Both the position numbers and the translations under genes were made by a program. Shown piece after piece: positions 50,852 through 58,039 of a stretch of DNA of 64,000 nt. The stretch's first letter is position 1, and every line of letters begins with the position of its first letter. A model generated the notes under the pieces. That model was not told where the DNA came from and searched no databases. It was given only the letters and a program-made list of their open reading frames with translations. This stretch comes from Devosia neptuniae (GTDB lineage: Bacteria; Pseudomonadota; Alphaproteobacteria; Rhizobiales; Devosiaceae). The stretch lies in contig NZ_CP104965.1 of the NCBI RefSeq assembly GCF_025452235.1, positions 3,902,501-3,966,500 of the forward strand, given 5' to 3'.

Positions 50852-51592
50852 CTAGCGGTCGTATTCCTCTTCGCCGGGCACGGTGTCGTTGCTGCCCTTG
50901 AAGCCCCTGGCGATCAGATAGGCCTCGGCCGAATCCGAGCGGCTGGACGGCGGCTTGGCGTGCATGGTGGTTTTGAAGTGGCGCTTGAGCATGTGCAGCA
51001 GTTCATGCTCGGTGCCGCCCTGGAACACTTTGGCGATGAACACGCCATTGGGCGCCAGCACGTCGAGCGCGAAAGCCGCCGCGATCTCGATCAGATGGAT
51101 GATGCGAATATGGTCGGTGCCGCGATGGCCGGTGGTCGGCCAGGCCATGTCGGACATGACCACATCGGCCTTGTGGCCGCCCATGGCCTCGATCAGCATG
51201 GCCGGCGCATCTTCCTCGGTGAAATCCTTCTTGAGCAGGATGACGCCGGGAATCGGGTCCATTTCGAGATAATCGATGCCCACGACCAGTGGCTTGGCAT
51301 CAGTGGAGCCGGTGGCCTTGGCCGCCACCTGCGACCAGCCGCCGGGCGCCGCGCCCAGATCGACGATATGCATGCCCTTGCGGAAGAACTTATATTTTTC
51401 GTCCATCTCCTTGATCTTGAAGGCAGCGCGCGAGCGATAGCCCTCGGCGCGAGCGCGCGCCACATAGGGATCGTTGAGCTGGCGTTGCAGCCATTTCGTG
51501 GACGAAACGGTGCGCCCCTTGCCCGACTTCACCCGGATCTTGAGGTCCTTGTCGGACTTGCGGCCACCCGTGCCGAGAGCTTTATCAACCAT
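50852..51592 (-). CDS. rlmE: 23S rRNA uridine 2'-O-methyltransferase
   Basis: FtsJ/RrmJ-type enzyme methylating U2552 of 23S rRNA. 246 residues: RSRAAFKIKEMDEKYKFF, the SAM motif VDLGAAPGGWSQVAA, and SDMAWPTTGHRGTDHIR with the catalytic Asp. A basic N-terminal extension and an acidic C-terminal tail make it longer than the E. coli protein. The start overlaps the Ppx/GppA stop by 8 bases. Confidence 0.93.
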   Translation of the reverse strand: MVDKALGTGGRKSDKDLKIRVKSGKGRTVSSTKWLQRQLNDPYVARARAEGYRSRAAFKIKEMDEKYKFFRKGMHIVDLGAAPGGWSQVAAKATGSTDAKPLVVGIDYLEMDPIPGVILLKKDFTEEDAPAMLIEAMGGHKADVVMSDMAWPTTGHRGTDHIRIIHLIEIAAAFALDVLAPNGVFIAKVFQGGTEHELLHMLKRHFKTTMHAKPPSSRSDSAEAYLIARGFKGSNDTVPGEEEYDR

Positions 51593-52778
51593 TGCTTGTC
51601 CTTCGCGACGGGTAGCGGGATGCGCGATTGCGCGTACGATCGGCGTCCATCAGCGAGATCAGAATGCCCTCGCGCAGGCCGCGATCGGCGACACGCACAC
51701 GTTCAGTGGGCCATTCGCGGCGGATCGCCTCGAAAATTGCACAGCCGGGCAGCACCAGATCAGCGCGGTCCTTGCCGATGCAGGGATGGGCAACGCGGCG
51801 CTCGAACGGCATGCCGAGCAGCACTTTCATGGTCTCGTCGACCTCGCCGCGCTTCATCCACAATCCATCGACCTTTTGCCGCTCGTAGCGCTCAAGGCCC
51901 AGATGCAGCCCCGCCAGCGTCGTCACCGTGCCGGACGTGCCGATCAGATGCACCGGATGGGTGCCGATCATGTGGCGCAGCTTTTCGCGGCCGCGGAACT
52001 GGCGCAAATGCTCGGAGACATGGCTAACCATGGCCTCGAAAACTTGCGGCGTCACATCGATGCCGCCGAACTTTTCGGCAATGGAGACCACGCCGACCGG
52101 CAGCGATTGCCAGGAGCGAATCGAAGCCGACATGCGGCCCTGCGATTTGGGACGGCCACCACGGAAATCGAGCCAGGCGAGTTCGGACGAACCGCCGCCA
52201 ATGTCGAACATCAAGGCGCCCTGTGCCGTGCCCTCGATCAGGTCGGCGCAACCGGTAACAGCCAATTCGGCCTCGGTGCGGCGATCGACGATCTCGAGGT
52301 CCAGCCCCAGCTCCTGCTTGACGCGGTCCAGGAATGCCGGGCCATTTTCGGCGGCGCGGCAGGCTTCGGTGGCGATCAGGCGCATGCGGGCGGGCTGATG
52401 CTCGCGCAGCTTGTTGCGGCACTGGCGCAGCGCTTCCATGGTGCGCTCCATGGCCGCATCCGAAAGGCGCCCGGTGACCGAAACGCCTTCGCCCAGCCGC
52501 ACGATGCGGGTAAAGCCATCGAGCACGCGAAAGCCATGATCATGCGGGCGAGCAATCAGCAGGCGGCAATTATTGGTGCCCAGATCGAGCGCGGCATAAA
52601 TCGGGCCGCGGTGTTTGCGGGACGGATTGGGGGCGGGCTTTGTCCGCTGGTCCGCTCCGGGCCCTGGAGGCGCCGCCTCCCCTGCCCTTCCCATCTGCGC
52701 AAGGCCAGATGGGGCTCGGACTGCCACCTCTTCGTCCAGCGACGAAACCGCGGCAACGGACCGATCAGAATCGGTCAC
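51585..52778 (-). CDS. Ppx/GppA family phosphatase
   Basis: Exopolyphosphatase / guanosine pentaphosphatase of the actin-like ATPase fold. 397 residues: AALDLGTNNCRLLIA (phosphate-1 loop), MFDIGGGSSELAWL (phosphate-2) and GTSGTVTTLAGLHLGL. There is no HD-type C-terminal domain, so it is the short form usual in alphaproteobacteria. It is coupled to rlmE. The N-terminal 60 residues are Ser/Pro/Ala-rich and may include a wrong start. Confidence 0.92.
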   Translation of the reverse strand: MTDSDRSVAAVSSLDEEVAVRAPSGLAQMGRAGEAAPPGPGADQRTKPAPNPSRKHRGPIYAALDLGTNNCRLLIARPHDHGFRVLDGFTRIVRLGEGVSVTGRLSDAAMERTMEALRQCRNKLREHQPARMRLIATEACRAAENGPAFLDRVKQELGLDLEIVDRRTEAELAVTGCADLIEGTAQGALMFDIGGGSSELAWLDFRGGRPKSQGRMSASIRSWQSLPVGVVSIAEKFGGIDVTPQVFEAMVSHVSEHLRQFRGREKLRHMIGTHPVHLIGTSGTVTTLAGLHLGLERYERQKVDGLWMKRGEVDETMKVLLGMPFERRVAHPCIGKDRADLVLPGCAIFEAIRREWPTERVRVADRGLREGILISLMDADRTRNRASRYPSRRTSNG

Positions 52779-53014
52779 TATGGTCTCCTAGCGTGCGCGG
52801 TCGCGGGAATCGGACTGGCCGGTCGCGCCCGACGCACTGTCATTGCGTGTCGAAAAAGACGGTAGAGCAAGGGGGGCGGAAGCGCAATCCAAACGATAGC
52901 AGGGCAAAGGCGCATCACAGGCGCTTGCAATCTTTGCCACCATTGTCTATGCAGACCCCGCGCCGACGAGATGGTTCGCCCACCGCCCGCGCTTACCGGC
53001 CTTCCGGCTTATGC

Positions 53015-53088
53015 TGGGGAATAGTTCAACGGTAGAACAGCGGACTCTGACTCCGTCAATCTTGGTTCGAATCCAGGTTCCCCAGCCA
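53015..53088 (+). tRNA. tRNA-Gln (anticodon CTG)
   Basis: 74 bases including the CCA end. Acceptor TGGGGAA pairs with TTCCCCA, D arm GTTC/GAAC, anticodon stem GCGGA/TCCGT with loop CTCTGAC giving CTG, T arm CTTGG/CCAGG with TTCGAAT loop. The 3' part is a plausible integration site for the island that begins just beyond. The antisense reading frame over it is not a gene. Confidence 0.95.
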
Positions 53089-53301
53089 AAAACTTTTCGA
53101 GCAAAATCAATAACTTACAGACACTCCGCCTGACTTGGAAGCGTTGTTCGTGTGCCGACTGTGTGCCGGGCATTTCCGGGGATTTCCAGGGGGTTCCCTG
53201 CACGCCCGGCGAATCCACGTCACATGATGTGGCACATGGCAGATGCGAAAAGCCCCGGCCTTTCGACCGGGGCTCATATTGGACTTCACGGGATTGCGGT
53301 T

Positions 53302-53826
53302 CTATGCGGCGACGGTGTCCAGGTAGGCGAGCGCCGCCACTACCATCCGATCAGCGATAACGGAGCCGTTGTAGGGAGAGTTTTGCTCTACGGCCAAGCG
53401 AAGGGCCTCAACTGCCCCTTGGTGGGTCTGGGCGGGCTTGGTCCACTCCACCAAGATGGCTTCGTGCGGGCCGTATGTCTGCTCGACCTGGGCGTCTATC
53501 TCCGCCGTTGTATCAGGCGATGTCATTGCTTCGAACGCCGCTGAGCTATCGCGGAATTTCCGGATGGCCACAAGGATGGGATCATTCACGTTGGAGCTCG
53601 ACATGCCCTCTGACAATTTCCCTGGCTGTGCGGGTGGATTTCCGGGCGAGCCAGAGCTACATTCAGACATCATCGCCTTTTGTCCTTTTGCAGGGGAATG
53701 GGTTTTGGTCTTGGCTCGGCGGGATTGCACTCCCGGCCGGGCCTTTTGCTTTTGCGCCACGCCAATCGCGAGGTCTTCGGGCGTGAACTTGGAGTAGTCA
53801 GGAAGGCAACTAATCAGAGTGTTCAT
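53302..53826 (-). CDS. Hypothetical protein
   Basis: 174 residues with no family I recognise. The C-terminal 90 residues (DPILVAIRKFRDSSAAFEA, then EWTKPAQTHQGAVEALRLAVEQN and a hydrophobic end) look like a small alpha-helical domain. The N-terminal half is basic, Pro/Ser-rich and probably disordered. An internal Met near residue 75 could be an alternative start. It is divergent from the SNase-like gene, with an SOS-box-like site between them. Confidence 0.55.
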   Translation of the reverse strand: MNTLISCLPDYSKFTPEDLAIGVAQKQKARPGVQSRRAKTKTHSPAKGQKAMMSECSSGSPGNPPAQPGKLSEGMSSSNVNDPILVAIRKFRDSSAAFEAMTSPDTTAEIDAQVEQTYGPHEAILVEWTKPAQTHQGAVEALRLAVEQNSPYNGSVIADRMVVAALAYLDTVAA

Positions 53827-53911
53827 ATCGCCTATATTTACAGAACCGGCCCACCCAGAGTCTCGCCAAGACGGGGCTTTTGAACAGATGTGAAGAGAAA
53901 TTCGCCCCTAC

Positions 53912-53926
53912 GTTCACAATTTGTTC
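53912..53926. promoter_or_regulatory. Putative LexA (SOS) box between divergent genes
   Basis: GTTCACAATTTGTTC, an exact GTTC-N7-GTTC with an AT-rich spacer. It is 86 bases from the start of the 53302-53826 gene and 99 bases from the SNase-like start. Confidence 0.5.
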
Positions 53927-54024
53927 CCTTCCTGTCCTACAAATATTGGCTTTCTCCTGATATTCCAATGTGTTACCGAGGGCGGCCGCGCACTCCTTCG
54001 GAGGCGGTTTTTTGGGCAACAGGT

Positions 54025-54468
54025 ATGAAAATGTTGGGTTTGATGCGGCCAGTTTCGATAGGCGCGCTGGTCGCCGGGATGCTCTTTTCCTTCCCTGCAT
54101 GGGGTCAGACACCCCTCGCAATGTGCGGCAACCGCCCCAACACTCCAAACAAGCATTGCGTGGTCGACGGGGACACGCTTTGGCTGCAAGGCGAAAATAT
54201 CCGACTGAAGAACTTCGACACTCCGGAACCGCAAACTCAGGTGTGCGGTGGCCAAGCTGAAATTGAGCTGGCCCACCGAGCGAGCGCAAGGCTTCTGGAA
54301 CTTCTCAACGCCAATCAATGGACCCTAGAACGCTTTGGCACTGATGGGACTAGCAGCCGCCGCCGGCTCGCGACTATCAGGATCAACGGCGTAGACGTGG
54401 GCGATATTCTTATTGCTGAAGGCTTGGCCAGAAGTTGGCCTAACGGCGATGAATGGTGGTGCAGCTGA
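54025..54468 (+). CDS. Secreted thermonuclease-like (SNase) protein
   Basis: 147 residues. A signal peptide (MKMLGLMRPVSIGALVAGML, ending PAWGQ) is followed by an SNase domain: VDGDTLWLQGENIRLKNFDTPEP (the Asp and Arg of the active site) and later RLATIRINGVDVGDILIAEGLARSW. Four Cys residues could stabilise it outside the cytoplasm. The start at 54025 is preferred because it opens the signal peptide. It converges on the SANT/Myb-like genes with a 4-base gap. Such nucleases are frequent on alphaproteobacterial mobile elements. Confidence 0.8.
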   Translation: MKMLGLMRPVSIGALVAGMLFSFPAWGQTPLAMCGNRPNTPNKHCVVDGDTLWLQGENIRLKNFDTPEPQTQVCGGQAEIELAHRASARLLELLNANQWTLERFGTDGTSSRRRLATIRINGVDVGDILIAEGLARSWPNGDEWWCS

Positions 54469-54472
54469 ACGG

Positions 54473-55042
54473 TTAGTCATCCCACTCAGCATAGAGCTCG
54501 CCCCCGAGCGCCTGAACAAACTTGACTGCCGAAACGCGAGAGAATGTCCGGTCCTCACCGGGTTTAAGTGGCCAGCAACCAAGCTCTCGCGCAAGCGCTC
54601 TCATGCTAACCGGTCGCTGCCTAAACTCTTCTAAGATATCTTGAACAAGTTGCACCCTGGCGTGCGGCAGGGGCTCCGCCGGTTTGCGAGGTAGCCCCAT
54701 TTTCCTTCGTTGAACGGCGACTGAATCAGAAGACCCGCCGATCATGCGGGCGGCCTCCGTGTCGGAGATATGCCCAGCGACCCTGCTTAGTAGCTCCTGC
54801 CTTTCTTTTGTCCAACGCCTAGTCTGTCTGCTGATGCCAAGGAGGCTGGCCCGGCGCTTGATGGCTTCTCTGCTTCGGCCCTGCAAAAGCTTCTGGAGCT
54901 TTGCGATGTCCGGGTAGTACTTTCGCAGCCATCGGTCAGCCTCTGCCGACCAGTACCAAACCCGCGTGGCTGATAGTTCAAGCAACTTCGCCTGCGGGGC
55001 GAAAGCTACTTCCTCGCTGGTGCTGGCCCCCTTGCCGGTCAA
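54473..55042 (-). CDS. SANT/Myb-like DNA-binding protein A
   Basis: About 189 residues. It contains Trp-rich helix-turn-helix-like segments: WYWSAEADRWLRKYYPDIAKLQKLLQGRSREAIKRRASLLG, a typical SANT/Myb-type pattern, repeated more weakly as RRWTKERQELLSRVAGHISDTEAARMIGGSSDSVAVQRRKMG. The chosen start is TTG at 55042, because it overlaps the upstream gene's stop as TTGA; the longer ATG frame would overlap that gene by 82 bases. Likely a DNA-binding regulator. Confidence 0.6.
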   Translation of the reverse strand: MTGKGASTSEEVAFAPQAKLLELSATRVWYWSAEADRWLRKYYPDIAKLQKLLQGRSREAIKRRASLLGISRQTRRWTKERQELLSRVAGHISDTEAARMIGGSSDSVAVQRRKMGLPRKPAEPLPHARVQLVQDILEEFRQRPVSMRALARELGCWPLKPGEDRTFSRVSAVKFVQALGGELYAEWDD

Positions 55043-55620
55043 TTGAACGCAGCTCTCACGACCCCGCCCAATGCCCTCACAGCAAGGCAGTGAATGGCCT
55101 CGTTTAGCCTCACTTTCCACCTTTGTCCGCCAAAGTAGTTTTTGCTCCGGACCATGGCGTCCAAGTCTTTCAGCGTGTAACCCAACTGCCTCGCACGGAC
55201 CAATATCTGATCAAGCATGCGGTTTCCTGTGGGCACGGGTGGTTTCTTCGCTCGGTATATTTTGCGCGCGTTTGCGGCCCTTGCGACCGCTAAGTACGAA
55301 CGGCCGGGGAACGCCGCTAAAATTTCGTCGCGGGTGCCGTTGGGATAGACCTTCCGAAGTCGCAAAACTTCATTTGTGTCCCATGTTTTGCTTCGGGGCC
55401 CCGCCACACCCATCCGGCTCGCTTTCGACCGCGACGCCGGCGTTGTTCGTCTGGAATGTAGAGCAACAAATGCGGGATAAGATGGCCGAGTTTCGACTAG
55501 GTCGCCCACCTCTACAAAGTTCCAAAAAGGGTGCCCGTTCGGCGTAACGCCGCGCAGCTCCATTAACCGGCGCCCACGCTCAGCGCTGGCGGCACCTCTC
55601 GCCGCCCATGAGAGTATCAT
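55039..55620 (-). CDS. SANT/Myb-like DNA-binding protein B
   Basis: 193 residues. The central part has KTWDTNEVLRLRKVYPNGTRDEILAAFPGRSYLAVARAANARKI, the Trp...Arg-Leu-Tyr-Pro pattern of phage- and island-borne SANT/Myb-like proteins. The C-terminus contains NYFGGQRWKVRLNEAIHCL. The start at 55620 has GGAGG upstream. It is coupled to the following gene by a TTGA overlap. Confidence 0.6.
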   Translation of the reverse strand: MILSWAARGAASAERGRRLMELRGVTPNGHPFWNFVEVGDLVETRPSYPAFVALHSRRTTPASRSKASRMGVAGPRSKTWDTNEVLRLRKVYPNGTRDEILAAFPGRSYLAVARAANARKIYRAKKPPVPTGNRMLDQILVRARQLGYTLKDLDAMVRSKNYFGGQRWKVRLNEAIHCLAVRALGGVVRAAFN

Positions 55621-55827
55621 TTTGCCCTCCTGTCCCAACGATCGAACACCCGGAGACGGATTGCGGCAATGCCATTGGCGCGCTTATGCTCGCGATTCAC
55701 AGGTGACTGACAATGGGTCACGTCATTCTGAGAATTGCGCATTTATGGAGATGATCGTTATCCAATGCAAACCAGGCATACGGAAATTTAATTTGCGTTT
55801 AACACCTCGGGCCATTACATGCCGCTT

Positions 55828-55846
55828 GCAACTAAAATTTAGTTGC
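55828..55846. promoter_or_regulatory. Operator-like palindrome upstream of hicA
   Basis: GCAACTAAAATTTAGTTGC: perfect 9-base arms around one A, 41 bases before the hicA start. HicB-type antitoxins with a ribbon-helix-helix domain bind palindromes in their own promoter, so this is a good candidate operator. Confidence 0.6.
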
Positions 55847-55886
55847 GCGAACTTTCCTGCGGCCGTAGCGTTGGAGTACTAGGCCC

Positions 55887-56138
55887 GTGGGAAAGACGGA
55901 GAGATTACTTGCAGCGTTCAAGGAGTGTCGTGGCCCATTCCCATATGCTGACCTCGTTCGCATCCTCAACGGACTGGGATATTCCGAGACCTCCACAAGT
56001 GGAGGTAGCAAACGAAAGTTTGTGCACCCCGTCACTCAACACATCTTTCGGTTCCACGAGCCGCACCCAGGGAATGAAATACTTCCTTACCTGGTGAAAC
56101 AAATCCGAGACCAGCTTTCGGACAGAGGATTGATATGA
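55887..56138 (+). CDS. HicA-family toxin (mRNA interferase)
   Basis: 83 residues with the HicA double-stranded-RNA-binding-like fold: PFPYADLVRILNGLGYSE, GGSKRKFVHP where the usual active-site GSHH is replaced by GGSK, then IFRFHEPHPGNEILPYLVKQIRDQL, matching a HicA subclass with PHPGNELKPY. Start GTG at 55887. Its stop overlaps the hicB start by four bases. Whether the basic replacement keeps RNase activity is not known. Confidence 0.85.
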   Translation: MGKTERLLAAFKECRGPFPYADLVRILNGLGYSETSTSGGSKRKFVHPVTQHIFRFHEPHPGNEILPYLVKQIRDQLSDRGLI

Positions 56139-56665
56139 AAACGGTATCGTACAAGGGGTTTCAGGCAGCCGTGGAGTACGAAGACGGCGTTCTGTTTGTG
56201 CGCGTACTCCACATTGAGGATTTGCTCGTCACTCAGTGCAAAAGCGTGGATGAAATCGCACCGGCGCTCGAAGAACTAATCGAAGACTACCTTCAGGACT
56301 GCAAAGCCCTTGGGAAGGTGCCAACGAAATCGTTCAGTGGATCGTTCAATGTGCGGGTCGGCGAAGATCTGCACCGGCGGGCGGCAGTTGCTGCGGCTGA
56401 GCGCGGCTGCAATCTCAACACCTGTCTTATCGAGGCAGTGACGGAAAAGTTGGAATGCGACCATCTAGGCTCGCGTTTTGATACTGTATTCAGGGATGCC
56501 AGACAGGACATGGAACTTCTGCGCCTAGCATCCGGGACCACTACAATGGTCCGCACTGAAACCACTTTGAGGCATCGGCGACCACTGCCAAGGACGCAAA
56601 ATGCGGCTGATGTCATTAAGTTGGCAGCGTCTCGCGGTTCTGTCTGGGCACACCTAGATGGCTAG
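56135..56665 (+). CDS. HicB-family antitoxin with C-terminal extension
   Basis: 176 residues. The N-terminal HicB partial RNase-H-like fold has YKGFQAAVEYEDGVLFVRVLHIEDLL. A ribbon-helix-helix segment (about 68-112) follows: SFSGSFNVRVGEDLHRRAAVAAAERGCNLNTCLIEAVTEKL. Residues about 113-176 extend beyond the usual HicB length and are Arg/Thr/Ala-rich (LASGTTTMVRTETTLRHRRP). Such an extension resembles chaperone-addiction tails of antitoxins. It is coupled to hicA before and overlaps the third gene by 8 bases. Confidence 0.85.
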   Translation: MKTVSYKGFQAAVEYEDGVLFVRVLHIEDLLVTQCKSVDEIAPALEELIEDYLQDCKALGKVPTKSFSGSFNVRVGEDLHRRAAVAAAERGCNLNTCLIEAVTEKLECDHLGSRFDTVFRDARQDMELLRLASGTTTMVRTETTLRHRRPLPRTQNAADVIKLAASRGSVWAHLDG

Positions 56666-57143
56666 GGCGGCACGGCGGCCCCAGCCGGAATTCTACACCA
56701 CCGAAATTCGAGGCATAATGCTGTCTCGGTTCGAGTGTATCCAGTTTCCGCCCGAAGAAACTGAAAAGAAAAAGCTGTCCTTCTACCTTGCGGTCAGCCG
56801 AGCGGAAGAGGGGCACGAGGCCGGAGTGTATTTCTCGCAAGTGCTTTGCAAGTGCCAGCGCATGGGAGATCCGGATTTGTCCGAAAGCTACTACGTCGCA
56901 ATGTACAACGTGCTTTATAACGCGTCCGGATCAGATCTGGACGAGGTTACGGAGCGCACTAAAACCACAGTCGCCGCGTCGGCCTGGTTTCATTTCGTCA
57001 GTCTCTTTAGCGTGGCCAACGCACAAATGAAAACTCGTATGCCTGACCTGCCTACGGCGCCAAGGGATGTAGATGTGAAAACCATTGATGAGTTGGTCAG
57101 TGCCTTCGACTTCCTAGAAGCAGATGAAGTGGCGGAAGGCTAG
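56658..57143 (+). CDS. SecB-like chaperone candidate (third gene of HicAB operon)
   Basis: 161 residues. It has a run of beta-like segments (about 11-95, EFYTTEIRGIMLSRFECIQF, KKLSFYLAVSRAEE, AGVYFSQVLCKCQ, YYVAMYNVLYNAS) and one helix (about 99-127, ERTKTTVAASAWFHFVSLF). It closes with MPDLPTAPRDVDV at 128-140, which parallels the FPxLxLAPVNF end of E. coli SecB. The match is by eye and not to a full profile. An alternative start at 56718 is possible. A plain hypothetical is the fallback. Confidence 0.6.
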   Translation: MARAARRPQPEFYTTEIRGIMLSRFECIQFPPEETEKKKLSFYLAVSRAEEGHEAGVYFSQVLCKCQRMGDPDLSESYYVAMYNVLYNASGSDLDEVTERTKTTVAASAWFHFVSLFSVANAQMKTRMPDLPTAPRDVDVKTIDELVSAFDFLEADEVAEG

Positions 57144-57168
57144 AGCTCTTTTCAAGATTGTCGGTTCG

Positions 57169-57193
57169 GCCCGCCCTAACGGGCGGGCTTTTC
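57169..57193 (+). terminator. Intrinsic terminator of the hicA operon
   Basis: Stem GCCCGCCC / GGGCGGGC with loop TAAC and a following TTTT, 26 bases past the third gene's stop. Confidence 0.85.
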
Positions 57194-57250
57194 TTTGTGC
57201 TGGTTCTTTGCCTATGGTGCTCGCCTGATTGGCAGGCGCTTTGAACCTCA

Positions 57251-58039
57251 ATGTGCAACCTCTATTCCGTCACCACCAATGTAGAGGCCATTCGGGGCTA
57301 TGTGCGGGCGCTGCGAATAGAGCTATCGACCGTGGGCAACTTCGCACCCCAGACCTCCATCTTTCCCGACTACCTGGCGCCAATCGTGCGCAACTTCTTC
57401 GATGAGCGCGAGCTGACACGTATCCGCTGGGGCCTGCCATCATCCTCGCGCGCCATATTCGAGGCGGCGAAGCGCCGCGCCGAAAAGGTGCAGAAGAAAA
57501 TGGGCCGTCAGCTGACGCCGGAAGAGTTCAAGGATCTGTTGGAAAACGAGCCGGACAGCGGGGTGACCAACGTCCGCAACACCGATAGCCAGCACTGGCA
57601 GCGCTGGCTCAGTCCACAGTTCCGCTGTGTAGTGCCCTTCACCTCATTCAGCGAGTTCAATCGGGAGGCCGGCGGCGATATCTGGTTCGCCTTCGATGAC
57701 TCAAGACCGTTGGCCTTCTTCGCCGGCATTTGGGCGCCGCAATGGACCAGCGTGCGCAAGATCAAGGAAGGCCGGGTCACCACCGATCTATTCGCCTTCC
57801 TGACCACCGAGCCGAACGCAGAGGTTGCCGCCATCCACCCCAAGGCTATGCCGGTGATCCTGACGACTCCGGAAGAGGTGGAAATATGGATGACGGCGCC
57901 GTGGTCGGAAGCCAAAAAGCTGCAACGGCCATTGCCTGTTGGCTCGCTGCGCATCATCTCTCGCGGCTTCAAGGAAGACCCGCCACCTGACAATGATGAC
58001 TTGGCGCCGGAACTGCCGGCTGAACCTGACCTGTTCTAG
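57251..58039 (+). CDS. SRAP domain protein (YedK/HMCES-like)
   Basis: SOS-response-associated peptidase family, known to form a thiazolidine cross-link with abasic sites in single-stranded DNA through its N-terminal Cys. 262 residues: Cys2 as catalytic residue, Asn at about 110 (TNVRNTDS), Glu at about 135 (FTSFSEFN) and His at about 196 (IHPKAMPVIL), matching the family catalytic set. About 35 extra residues near 70-105 form an inserted helical loop. Its stop interlocks with that of the convergent gene through CTAG (58036-58039). Confidence 0.92.
   Translation: MCNLYSVTTNVEAIRGYVRALRIELSTVGNFAPQTSIFPDYLAPIVRNFFDERELTRIRWGLPSSSRAIFEAAKRRAEKVQKKMGRQLTPEEFKDLLENEPDSGVTNVRNTDSQHWQRWLSPQFRCVVPFTSFSEFNREAGGDIWFAFDDSRPLAFFAGIWAPQWTSVRKIKEGRVTTDLFAFLTTEPNAEVAAIHPKAMPVILTTPEEVEIWMTAPWSEAKKLQRPLPVGSLRIISRGFKEDPPPDNDDLAPELPAEPDLF

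Noticed and set aside
53009..53218. Minus-strand ORF reading EPGFEPRLTESESAV...LNYSP over the tRNA
   Set aside because: It is the antisense translation of tRNA-Gln, a known false gene; no integrase motif is present.
53977..54013. Hairpin CCGC...CTCC-TTC-GGAGGCGG followed by T run before the SNase-like gene
   Set aside because: The stem is interrupted by a bulge and no upstream gene on the plus strand needs it, so it was not listed as a terminator.
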